Positions 1-6,200 of a DNA stretch of 23,329 nt are shown in pieces. This DNA comes from Cellvibrio sp. (GTDB lineage: Bacteria > Pseudomonadota > Gammaproteobacteria > Pseudomonadales > Cellvibrionaceae). The position numbers and the translations under genes were made by a program. Location: contig JAJQJO010000010.1 in assembly GCA_021323495.1 (NCBI GenBank), forward strand, positions 1-23,329, in the 5' to 3' direction. The notes under the pieces were generated by a model. It was not told the DNA's origin, made no database searches, and was given only the letters and a program-made list of their open reading frames with translations. Positions within the stretch are counted from its first letter, which is position 1. Each line of letters opens with the position of its first letter.

Positions 1-232
1 GGCGCGCCTGTTTAGCGAGGCTCTGCGCCGCCGGATTTAGCGCTACTGCGGGGGCGGGCCTGGGTACGGCACCGGGCTGCGGCTGCACTACTGCCGGCTG
101 GCCGGGCGTTACCGCGCCAGTGGGTTTGGTAACTACCGGCGCCGGACCCTGCGGTGACTGGGACTGGGTGGAGCAACCGACAATGACAAACACGCCTGCA
201 ATCAGGCAGGCGCGGGTGAATAAATTAATCAT
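1..232 (-). CDS. Lipoprotein, N-terminal part only (runs off the left edge)
   Basis: Read leftward from ATG at 232, the first 77 codons are open and leave the window. An AGGA ribosome-binding sequence lies 5 nt before the ATG. The product begins MINLFTRACLIAGVFVIVGC, a lipoprotein signal peptide: short basic n-region, hydrophobic core and lipobox IVGC with the acylated Cys at residue 20. A low-complexity Pro/Gln/Ala/Val linker of about 45 residues follows, as expected for a tether lifting a globular domain off the membrane. The last visible residues (NPAAQSLAKQAR) would suit the start of a helical repeat domain such as TPR, but that is a guess. The frame starts 54 bp after the ParA gene on the same strand, so the two are probably co-transcribed. 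The family cannot be named from this fragment. Confidence 0.8.
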   Translation of the reverse strand, partial: MINLFTRACLIAGVFVIVGCSTQSQSPQGPAPVVTKPTGAVTPGQPAVVQPQPGAVPRPAPAVALNPAAQSLAKQAR

Positions 233-286
233 GGGGATCCTGGACACGGAAGATGGAATTTATGCGCGCGAATTATCCTGTGTGGC

Positions 287-1048
287 TTATTCAGAATCTT
301 TCGCGGCCGCTTTTAACAAGCGCGCCACTTCTTTCCACATATCGATGTAAGCGAGTGCCGCGCGGCTGCGCTGATTGTAGCTGGTTAATGGCGCGCGGCG
401 CAGCCCCATTTGCTCGACAGCGGAATCGTTGGGGATGTAGGTCCGGAGCATGGGCACCGGCATTTTTTTGATATTTTCAACCGCCTCGCGATGCAAACTG
501 CGGCGCATGTCCACCTGATTGAAAAAGCCGACAATCCGCTCGGGTCCGGTTTTTTTACTTTTGAGGAATTCCACTACCTGCTCCATCGCGCGGATCGACA
601 AGGGGCTGGGGATCATCGGGATCAATAAAATATCCACTTCCAACAAGAGTTGTTCAACGCTGGGCGAGAGCGTGGGCGGGCAATCAAAAATCAGGATATC
701 GGCTTTTTCGCTCAGGGGTTTGAGCAACTGCTTGAGGAATTTTTTGTCTTTGCTAAGTTCATCGAATTCGCTGTCCAGGCTGCGCAAGCTTAGATCGGCA
801 GGGATCAACATCAAGCGGGGATAAGGGCTGTAGAGCTCCATTTCGCCGATGGATTTGCCTTTACTGAAGAGCTTGATCGCTTTGACGGTATCCGGCTCCT
901 GCTGGCAAAACCAACTGGCCGCCGCTTGTGGATCCAAATCCCAGAGGATCACATTCTTTTTCGCGGCGGCGGCCATATAGGCCATATTGACTGCGGTTGT
1001 GGTTTTACCCACGCCACCTTTGAGGTTGTAGAAAGCGATTTTGATCAT
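287..1048 (-). CDS. Orphan ParA/MinD-family ATPase
   Basis: A 253-residue P-loop ATPase of the ParA/MinD/Soj (SIMIBI) class. The deviant Walker A motif KGGVGKTT is at residues 10-17 with both the signature Lys10 and the catalytic Lys15. The A' motif VILWDLDPQ (Asp37, Asp39) and Walker B DILIFDCPP (Asp122) follow. These proteins dimerise on ATP, bind DNA or membrane non-specifically and position a cargo. The start at 1048 is chosen because AGGA lies 5 nt upstream and the family begins directly at the first beta strand; an in-frame upstream start at 1102 adds 18 residues unlike the family. No ParB-like gene or obvious cargo is next to it, and the chromosomal parAB context (gidA, rsmG) is absent, so it is an orphan ParA of unknown cargo. 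It probably shares a transcript with the downstream lipoprotein. Confidence 0.92.
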   Translation of the reverse strand: MIKIAFYNLKGGVGKTTTAVNMAYMAAAAKKNVILWDLDPQAAASWFCQQEPDTVKAIKLFSKGKSIGEMELYSPYPRLMLIPADLSLRSLDSEFDELSKDKKFLKQLLKPLSEKADILIFDCPPTLSPSVEQLLLEVDILLIPMIPSPLSIRAMEQVVEFLKSKKTGPERIVGFFNQVDMRRSLHREAVENIKKMPVPMLRTYIPNDSAVEQMGLRRAPLTSYNQRSRAALAYIDMWKEVARLLKAAAKDSE

Positions 1049-1094
1049 GACAGTCCTATTCGTTTCCATGCATTGCGGTGCGAGGCAAGTCATT

Positions 1095-1133
1095 CGATGC
1101 AATGCGTTTCGATGTAAAGCGATGCGTGCGATA
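1095..1133. repeat. Cluster of CGATG direct repeats in the parA leader
   Basis: CGATG occurs at 1095, 1110 and 1120, with CGAT again at 1129; related GATGC and CGAT words lie near 1152-1164. Starts are spaced 15, 10 and 9 bp. The cluster lies between the predicted parA promoter and the parA start. Short clustered direct repeats are a common form of operator, so autoregulation by a DNA-binding partner is possible. This is inference from position and repetition only. Confidence 0.35.
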
Positions 1134-1181
1134 AAGCCTGTTTTTTATATAGATGCAAAACGATCAACTAGCGAGTTTTAA

Positions 1182-1210
1182 CTTGTAGCATTTTTAGCCG
1201 AATCATTCAA
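1182..1210 (-). promoter_or_regulatory. Candidate sigma-70 promoter for parA
   Basis: On the minus strand a -35 TTGAAT (1210-1205) and a -10 TACAAG (1187-1182) are separated by 17 bp. The bases TGC directly before the -10 give an extended -10 element. Transcription would start near 1175, leaving a leader of about 127 nt that contains the CGATG repeats. On the plus strand a TACAAT (1281-area) upstream of srkA has no good -35, so I do not call a promoter for srkA. Confidence 0.4.
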
Positions 1211-1312
1211 AATTTATACGCCATCATCCCGCTAAACTGCGACTGCGCGCATATCCAAGCGTGATCGGTTGCCTACAGGTACAATCGCTGCTCACATTTG
1301 CGAGCAATGGTT

Positions 1313-2296
1313 ATGACCCAAACCCATCCCTACGAACAACTCACGCCCGATATGGTGTTGGATGCAATTGATAGCACCGGCTTCCTGACCGACGCGCGCA
1401 TTCTGGCGCTCAACAGTTACGAGAACCGCGTCTATCAGGTGGGGATTGAAGGGGCGAGTCCGTTGATCGCCAAGTTTTATCGCCCCGAACGCTGGAGCGA
1501 TGCTCAGATACTGGAGGAACATGAGTTCACCCAGGCGTTGAAGGACCTGGAGATTTCAGTGGTGCCGCCGCTGGTAGATGAGGAAGGCAAAACGCTGCGC
1601 GAATTCCAGGGCTTCCGCTTTGCGCTTTATCCGCGCCAGGGCGGCCACGCACCCAACCTTGATGACTTTGATGCGCTGCTGTCGCTCGGACGTACCCTCG
1701 GGCGCATCCATGCATTGGGGCAAGCCCGCCCATTTATGCATCGCCCACCGCTGGATATCCAGACCTTTGGGCGTGACAGTTATGAATTTTTGCTAGGCAA
1801 TGAGTTTATCCCCGCCAGTTTGCGAGAATCCTACCGCACCTTGGGTGCGGATTTGTTGGCGCGTTGTGAAACCCTCTTTAACCGGGTGGATTACACTCCT
1901 ATCCGCCTGCATGGCGACTGCCATCCCGGCAATATTTTATGGCGCGAAGATGTACCCCATTTTGTTGACTTCGACGATGCGCGCATGGGTCCGGCGATCC
2001 AGGATTTGTGGATGCTGCTCTCGGGTGAGCGCGAGCAACAAACATTGCAGCTGGCCGAGGTATTGGAAGGTTACCGTGAATTTTGCGATTTTGATTTGGC
2101 CGAGCTGGCGTTGATCGAAGCGCTGCGTAGCCTGCGGATTATGCATTACAGCGCCTGGCTGGCACGGCGCTGGACTGACCCGGCTTTTCCCCGCCACTTT
2201 CCCTGGTTTAATACCGAGCGCTACTGGGGTGAGCACATTCTGGAGTTGCGCGAACAATTGGCAGCCCTGAATGAGCCGCCGCTGGTCATTTTTTGA
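1313..2296 (+). CDS. srkA: Stress response kinase A (YihE/RdoA family protein kinase)
   Basis: A 327-residue Ser/Thr protein kinase of the choline-kinase-like fold; E. coli SrkA (YihE) is 328 residues. In E. coli it protects against stress-induced death by acting downstream of the Cpx response and countering MazEF. Family signatures are the N-terminal NSYENRVYQ, KFYRPERW with the ATP-binding Lys near residue 54, the catalytic loop HGDCHPGN (residues 200-207, catalytic Asp202) and the metal-binding Asp219 in VDFDDAR. Candidate starts are TTG 1298, ATG 1307 and ATG 1313. I chose 1313 because GAG sits 8 nt upstream and the resulting N-terminus has the same length as the E. coli protein. In E. 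coli the gene precedes dsbA; here it is followed 95 bp later by cysE, so that linkage is absent. Confidence 0.93.
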   Translation: MTQTHPYEQLTPDMVLDAIDSTGFLTDARILALNSYENRVYQVGIEGASPLIAKFYRPERWSDAQILEEHEFTQALKDLEISVVPPLVDEEGKTLREFQGFRFALYPRQGGHAPNLDDFDALLSLGRTLGRIHALGQARPFMHRPPLDIQTFGRDSYEFLLGNEFIPASLRESYRTLGADLLARCETLFNRVDYTPIRLHGDCHPGNILWREDVPHFVDFDDARMGPAIQDLWMLLSGEREQQTLQLAEVLEGYREFCDFDLAELALIEALRSLRIMHYSAWLARRWTDPAFPRHFPWFNTERYWGEHILELREQLAALNEPPLVIF

Positions 2297-2391
2297 GATT
2301 TGCTTGTTGGAAAATCAGCAACTACCCCTAATAATGGTTCACCCAAGCCTGTTACATTAATACTTAATTTGTTTCGCATAAGGATCTGGCC

Positions 2392-3201
2392 ATGAATGCC
2401 ACTGTCACCGCCACTACCGCTACTCTTATTGCCGACCGGTTGTGGGAGTCTATTCGCATGCAAACCCGCAAGCAGGCAGAGACCGAGCCGGTGCTGGCCA
2501 GCTTCCTATATTCCACCATCCTCAACCACGACACCCTTGAGGCAGCACTGAGCTTCCATCTCGCCAACAAACTGGATAGCCCTGCGTTACCTGCGATGTT
2601 GATCCGCGAAGTGATTGAAGAAGCGATGGCAACCGACAAAGCGATTGTCGAATCGGTACGTGCCGATCTGCTGGCAGTAAGCGAGCGCGATTCCGCTTGT
2701 TGCTCGCTGGTCACACCGCTGCTTTACTTCAAAGGGTTCCATGCCCTACAAGCCTATCGCGTTGCCCATTGGCTGTGGAAACAGGGGCGCAACTCGCTTG
2801 CGCTGTTTTTGCAAAACCGCATCTCGGCGGTGTTTGCGGTGGATATCCACCCCGCTGCCCGCATTGGCAAAGGTATTATGTTCGACCACGCTACCGGCAT
2901 CGTAATTGGCGAAACGGCGATCGTTGAAGATATGGTCTCGATCATGCAAGCCGTGACGTTGGGCGGTACAGGTAAGGAGGCGGGGGATCGCCATCCAAAA
3001 GTGCGCAGGGGAGTATTGATTGGCGCCGGGGCGAAGATCCTCGGCAATATCACTGTGGGTGAGTGCGCCAAGATTGGTGCAGGAAGCGTGGTACTCAAGG
3101 ATGTGCCGCCGCGCGCCACTGTGGCTGGTGTACCCGCGCAAATCATTGGCGAAACCCGCTGCAACCAACCCGCGCGCGAAATGGATCACTTGATTCGTTA
3201 A
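2392..3201 (+). CDS. cysE: Serine O-acetyltransferase
   Basis: CysE transfers acetyl from acetyl-CoA to L-serine, giving O-acetylserine, the first committed step of cysteine biosynthesis; in enterobacteria it is feedback-inhibited by cysteine. The protein has 269 residues (E. coli 273). An N-terminal helical domain (to about residue 145) precedes a left-handed beta-helix of hexapeptide repeats. Catalytic and substrate residues align with a constant +8 offset to E. coli: Asp151 (DIHP), His166 (FDHATG) and His201 (GDRHPK). The loop TLGGTGKEAGDRHPK is typical of the family. An AAGGA ribosome-binding sequence lies 7 nt before the ATG. A hairpin follows the stop codon. The length, with the full N-terminal domain, favours the classical enterobacterial-type CysE over the shorter EpsC type. 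Confidence 0.96.
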   Translation: MNATVTATTATLIADRLWESIRMQTRKQAETEPVLASFLYSTILNHDTLEAALSFHLANKLDSPALPAMLIREVIEEAMATDKAIVESVRADLLAVSERDSACCSLVTPLLYFKGFHALQAYRVAHWLWKQGRNSLALFLQNRISAVFAVDIHPAARIGKGIMFDHATGIVIGETAIVEDMVSIMQAVTLGGTGKEAGDRHPKVRRGVLIGAGAKILGNITVGECAKIGAGSVVLKDVPPRATVAGVPAQIIGETRCNQPAREMDHLIR

Positions 3202-3209
3202 CCATTCCG

Positions 3210-3248
3210 GCAGGGCGCTCACGGAATTATCGCCAGGAAGCGCCCTGC
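3210..3248 (+). terminator. Hairpin downstream of cysE, possible terminator without U-tract
   Basis: GCAGGGCGC (3210-3218) and GCGCCCTGC (3240-3248) are perfectly complementary 9-bp arms around a 21-nt loop, 8 nt after the cysE stop. No T-run follows, so it is not a canonical intrinsic terminator. It could stabilise the 3' end or act with Rho. Confidence 0.4.
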
Positions 3249-3280
3249 AATAACACAGCCGCACCAAAAAAATCCTGCCA

Positions 3281-3365
3281 TTTGCCCTATCGCCGTTCAA
3301 AAACAGTCTATATAACCGTTAATTCGCCTTTGGTCTGGAATTTGCTCTATCAGCATTCCAAGACC
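3281..3365 (+). promoter_or_regulatory. Repeat-bearing leader with bulged hairpin upstream of the 124-residue protein gene
   Basis: Two imperfect 20-bp direct repeats, TTTGCCCTATCGCCGTTCAA (3281-3300) and TTTGCTCTATCAGCATTCCA (3341-3360), agree at 15 of 20 positions and start exactly 60 bp apart. The second copy forms one side of a hairpin: GGTCTGGAAT (3332-3341) pairs with ATTCCAAGACC (3355-3365) with one bulged A. The short GCT/AGC pairing in the loop adds to it. The hairpin ends 3 nt before the GGAG ribosome-binding site. TATATA at 3309-3314 could be a -10 element but I see no good -35. Confidence 0.4.
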
Positions 3366-3377
3366 GAGGAGAAAAGC

Positions 3378-3752
3378 ATGCAATACACTAAACCCATGAT
3401 TGATTTGGTGTACGAGATTCGCCGCCGCGTGGATGCTGATATGAAGCCCAGCGTCAAAATGGCGAACCCGGAAATGCTTAAGGAACTAGCGGACTATCAC
3501 CAGCAAACCAAAGACACCATTACCAAAACCCTGATCAAGGAGTTGCTGTTCATGGCCGGCGAGCAATGGCGACAATTATTGGAGCCGGTCTCACCAGAAG
3601 CAGCGCAAGTGCCGGATATTACCAAACACAAAGTGCCGGAGATTCCCAGACAAGTAGTCAAGGTCTATCGCGGCCAAACCATATTGGTTGATGCACCACG
3701 TGCGACCCACGCCAACCCGGTGCGCATGTATCGCGGCCATCCGGTGGTGTAG
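3378..3752 (+). CDS. Hypothetical protein, 124 residues, with duplicated YRG motif
   Basis: I do not recognise this protein. GGAG lies 6 nt before ATG 3378, which decides the start although the frame is open further upstream. The N-terminal ~72 residues look helical and charged (IRRRVDADMKPS, ELADYHQQTKDT, KELLFMAGEQW). A Pro-containing linker follows (EPVSPEAAQVPD). The C-terminal third carries two related segments, KVYRGQTILVD and RMYRGHPVV, separated by PRATHANP. There is no signal peptide or membrane segment, so it is probably cytoplasmic. It stands alone: cysE is upstream with its own 3' hairpin and convergent mscL is downstream. Third-position base use looks like that of its neighbours, so recent transfer is not indicated. 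Probably a lineage-restricted conserved protein; function unknown. Confidence 0.85.
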   Translation: MQYTKPMIDLVYEIRRRVDADMKPSVKMANPEMLKELADYHQQTKDTITKTLIKELLFMAGEQWRQLLEPVSPEAAQVPDITKHKVPEIPRQVVKVYRGQTILVDAPRATHANPVRMYRGHPVV

Positions 3753-3845
3753 CGCATACACATGTCAGCAAGCCTTCCTTTTCGGTGATCATGATTTATG
3801 TCATGCCTATCATGGGAGAGGGACAAAGCGGGGGTGCTGCCAATA

Positions 3846-3875
3846 TAAAAAAGCGCGGCCATCACAGCCACGCTT
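3846..3875 (-). terminator. Intrinsic terminator of mscL
   Basis: On the minus strand AAAGCGTGGC (3875-3866) pairs with GCCGCGCTTT (3859-3850) over 10 bp with a single G-U wobble, around a 7-nt loop. TTTTTTATATT then gives the U-tract. It lies 24 nt after the mscL stop. The A/T flanks may also allow weak termination of the convergent gene. Confidence 0.85.
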
Positions 3876-3898
3876 TGATCAATAACGACAATAACTAC

Positions 3899-4294
3899 TT
3901 ACTGTTTTTGCTTTAACAAATCGCGAATTTCAGCCAGTAATACTTCCTGTGTGGTAGGCGCAGCAGGTGTGGGCGGCTCTTTGGCTTTGACTTTATTGAT
4001 CATCTTTACCAACATAAAAATTGCAAACGCAATAATGGTGAAATCAATAATCGTCTGGATAAATTTACCAATCGAAATTACCACCGCTGGGGCGGCACCT
4101 TCAGCGGCCTTCAGGGTGATAACCAGATCGCTAAAATCAACACCGCCTATCAGCAACCCGATGGGCGGCATAATTACGTCAGCAACAACCGAGGTAACGA
4201 TTTTGCCAAAGGCCGCACCGATAATAATCCCCACTGCCAGATCAACAACATTACCCTTTATCGCAAAGTCTCTGAACTCTTTTACCATACCCAT
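3899..4294 (-). CDS. mscL: Large-conductance mechanosensitive channel
   Basis: MscL is the inner-membrane homopentameric channel that opens under strong membrane tension on hypo-osmotic shock and releases small solutes. The protein has 131 residues (E. coli 136). It begins MGMVKEFRDFAIKGNVVDLA, the conserved amphipathic N-terminal helix leading into TM1 (to about residue 45, with GAAFGKIV and MPPIGLLIGG). A periplasmic loop follows, then TM2 (about 77-98, IIDFTIIAFAIFMLVKMI). The C-terminal helix EVLLAEIRDLLKQ matches the family's cytoplasmic bundle. AAGGGGA lies about 4 nt upstream of the start. It has its own promoter and terminator, so it appears monocistronic, although read-through from the preceding small gene is possible. 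Confidence 0.97.
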   Translation of the reverse strand: MGMVKEFRDFAIKGNVVDLAVGIIIGAAFGKIVTSVVADVIMPPIGLLIGGVDFSDLVITLKAAEGAAPAVVISIGKFIQTIIDFTIIAFAIFMLVKMINKVKAKEPPTPAAPTTQEVLLAEIRDLLKQKQ

Positions 4295-4339
4295 TTAAAT
4301 TCCCCTTTTAGAAATAAATAAAGCACATCAGATAAAAGT

Positions 4340-4368
4340 TTTATAGCCTATAACCCGCCCAAAACCAA
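4340..4368 (-). promoter_or_regulatory. Sigma-70 promoter for mscL
   Basis: On the minus strand -35 TTGGTT (4368-4363) and -10 TATAAA (4345-4340) are separated by 17 bp. The predicted start near 4333 leaves a leader of about 38 nt. It lies just after the stop codon of the preceding minus-strand gene, so mscL is probably transcribed separately. Confidence 0.65.
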
Positions 4369-4381
4369 GTATAGTGACCTA

Positions 4382-4573
4382 TTACTCATCTTCACGCCGG
4401 GCAGAAACATCGGGCACTCCATCTTCATCAACCATCACGTGAACTACCATTGGTTGGCAACATACCTGGCAATCTTCAACATAGGTTTGCTGCTCACATG
4501 AGCAATCAACCAATACACTGATAGATTCACCGCAGTAGGGACAATCGAGAAAACATTCTTCTTGCATACTCAT
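4382..4573 (-). CDS. CPXCG-motif cysteine-rich small protein
   Basis: A 63-residue protein of the CPXCG family (Pfam Cys_rich_CPXG). CPYCG is at residues 11-15 and CQVCC at 35-39, with extra cysteines at 7, 24 and 26. The two CxxC pairs (11/14 and 35/38) are spaced as in a zinc ribbon, so metal binding is likely but inferred. The C-terminus is acidic (VMVDEDGVPDVSARREDE). GGAG lies 6 nt before the ATG. It starts 15 bp after the ubiD stop codon on the same strand, so the two are probably one transcript. The family is widespread in gammaproteobacteria and, to my knowledge, has no established function. Confidence 0.9.
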   Translation of the reverse strand: MSMQEECFLDCPYCGESISVLVDCSCEQQTYVEDCQVCCQPMVVHVMVDEDGVPDVSARREDE

Positions 4574-4588
4574 CGTCAGCTCCGGTGA

Positions 4589-6070
4589 TTAATAAGCAGT
4601 GGGCAAATCGATGCCCAACTCATTCCATAATTGGTCAACACGATCTTTTACTGCCTGATCCATTACGATCGGCGTACCCCATTCGCGCGTGGTTTCACCC
4701 GGCCATTTATTGGTCGCATCAAAACCAATCTTGGAACCCAGGCCGGAAACCGGCGAGGCAAAATCGAGATAATCAATCGGGGTATTTTCTATCATGACGG
4801 TGTCGCGTGCCGGGTCCATACGGGTGGTCATTGCCCAGATCACATCATTCCAATCGCGCGCATTGACATCGTCGTCAGTAACAATCACAAACTTGGTGTA
4901 CATAAATTGCCGCAGGAAACTCCACACACCCATCATCACCCGTTTGGCGTGACCGGGATATTGTTTTTTCATGGTGACGACTGCCATGCGATAAGAACAA
5001 CCTTCGGGTGGCAAATAAAAATCCACGATTTCCGGAAATTGTTTTTGCAAAATCGGCACAAATACTTCGTTGAGGGCGACCCCGAGAATGGCGGGTTCAT
5101 CTGGTGGACGACCGGTATAGGTGCTGTGATAAATCGGATCGCGGCGATGGGTAATTCGCTCTACCGTGAACACCGGAAAATTATCGACTTCATTGTAATA
5201 TCCCGTGTGATCGCCAAACGGCCCCTCGGGCGCCATATCATTAGGGGCAATATAGCCTTCCAGGATAAATTCCGCAGACGCGGGAACTTGTAAATCATTC
5301 CCGATGCACTTCACTACTTCGGTTTTATCACCGCGCAATAGTCCGGCAAAACCGTATTCGGAGAGCGTATCAGGCACCGGCGTTACTGCACCGAGAATCG
5401 TTGCAGGATCAGCACCGAGCGCAACAGCAACGGGAAAGTTTTTGCCGGGATTCTGGAGCTGGAATTCACGAAAATCCAGGGCGCCACCACGATGGGAGAG
5501 CCAGCGCATAATCAACCGGTTTTTACCGATTTTTTGCATGCGGTAAATGCCGAGATTTTGTCGCTCTTTGTGAGGCCCACGGGTGACGACCAATGACCAG
5601 GTGACTAATGGCCCAACATCGCCGGGCCAGCAAGTTTGGATCGGTAGCAGATCAAGATTTACCGCATCACCTTCAAGCACTGTTTCCTGGCATTGCGCTT
5701 TGCTCAACACCTTGGGTGCTAAATTCAAAACCTGTTTGAAAATAGGTAATTTATCCCAGGCATCTTTAAATCCCTTCGGCGGCTCCGGCTCTTTTAAAAA
5801 CGCGAGCAACTTGCCCACTTCGCGCAAGGCCTCAACCGATTCCTGCCCCATTCCCAAAGCCACACGCTCGGTGGTGCCGAATAAATTGGCAAGCACGGGA
5901 ATCGCATAACCCTTGGGATTTTCAAATAATAACGCGGGGCCACCGGCACGCAGGGTGCGATCGCAAATTTCAGTCATTTCGAGACGGGGGTCAATTTCCT
6001 GTTTGATGCGTTTTAATAAACCGCGGGTCTCAAGCAGGGCGATAAAATCGCGCAGGTCTTTATATTTCAT
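4589..6070 (-). CDS. ubiD: 3-octaprenyl-4-hydroxybenzoate decarboxylase
   Basis: UbiD removes the carboxyl group of the polyprenyl-4-hydroxybenzoate precursor in ubiquinone synthesis, using the prenylated FMN cofactor made by UbiX. The protein has 493 residues (E. coli 497) and is collinear with the E. coli enzyme. Recognisable blocks include MKYKDLRDFI, TLRAGGPALLFENPKG, VTRGPHKERQNLGIYR, MRWLSHRGGALD, ALGADPATILGAVTPVPDTL, EGPFGDHTGYYNE, STYTGRPPDEPA and SPVSGLGSKIGFDATNKWPG. ATG 6070 matches the family N-terminus; a GTG at 6103 would add 11 unlikely residues. No Shine-Dalgarno sequence is visible before 6070, and a REPIN-like palindromic pair ends only 16 nt upstream. No ubiX is in the window. 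The ubiD-rho-trxA order is also found in pseudomonads. Confidence 0.97.
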   Translation of the reverse strand: MKYKDLRDFIALLETRGLLKRIKQEIDPRLEMTEICDRTLRAGGPALLFENPKGYAIPVLANLFGTTERVALGMGQESVEALREVGKLLAFLKEPEPPKGFKDAWDKLPIFKQVLNLAPKVLSKAQCQETVLEGDAVNLDLLPIQTCWPGDVGPLVTWSLVVTRGPHKERQNLGIYRMQKIGKNRLIMRWLSHRGGALDFREFQLQNPGKNFPVAVALGADPATILGAVTPVPDTLSEYGFAGLLRGDKTEVVKCIGNDLQVPASAEFILEGYIAPNDMAPEGPFGDHTGYYNEVDNFPVFTVERITHRRDPIYHSTYTGRPPDEPAILGVALNEVFVPILQKQFPEIVDFYLPPEGCSYRMAVVTMKKQYPGHAKRVMMGVWSFLRQFMYTKFVIVTDDDVNARDWNDVIWAMTTRMDPARDTVMIENTPIDYLDFASPVSGLGSKIGFDATNKWPGETTREWGTPIVMDQAVKDRVDQLWNELGIDLPTAY

Positions 6071-6085
6071 TATGTTAAAAAAACC

Positions 6086-6158
6086 GAAGCCCGTATGGAG
6101 CACAGCATATTACGGGGTTTAAAATTTCCCGCATTGCGCTGCGCTCCATACGGGCTAC
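6086..6158. repeat. REPIN-like doublet: two inverted REP palindromes
   Basis: Two 27-bp imperfect palindromes lie in opposite orientation. Unit 1 (6090-6116) runs from CCCGTATGGAGC to TACGGG. Unit 2 (6128-6154), read on the minus strand, runs from CCCGTATGGAGC to GCGGG. By hand alignment they agree at 22 of 27 positions. The minus-strand unit is preceded by GTAG (6158-6155), the plus-strand unit by GAAG (6086-6089); a GTAG flank is characteristic of REP elements mobilised by RAYT transposases. Together the arms 6088-6106 and 6138-6156 can pair over 18 of 19 bp. Such doublets (REPINs) are dispersed intergenic repeats. No RAYT gene is in the window, so the family assignment needs other genomic copies. 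Confidence 0.65.
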
Positions 6159-6171
6159 ATGCTCTTTCGCC

Positions 6172-6190
6172 CCGCCCTTTTAAAGGGCGG
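6172..6190 (-). terminator. GC-rich hairpin downstream of rho
   Basis: CCGCCC (6172-6177) and GGGCGG (6185-6190) form a 6-bp GC stem, extendable through the A/T bases between them, 10 nt after the rho stop codon. No U-run follows on the minus strand (GGGGCGAAAGAGC). It may protect the rho 3' end or terminate weakly; it is not a canonical terminator. Confidence 0.4.
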
Positions 6191-6200
6191 TTGGGAGGGA

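Noticed and set aside
1049..1102. Upstream in-frame starts for parA (1102), rluD (20461), the hybrid kinase (10838) and the 97-residue protein (11220)
   Set aside because: Each extension adds residues unlike the family or lacks a ribosome-binding site, while the internal ATG chosen fits family length or a good site.
3786..3820. Repeated ATCATG/GTCATG words between the 124-residue gene and mscL
   Set aside because: Short, irregular, and in a convergent intergenic region; likely chance.
4631..5293. Long plus-strand open frame opposite ubiD (and 16008-16634 opposite clpB)
   Set aside because: Mirror frames of strongly conserved genes, with no ribosome-binding site or recognisable domain.
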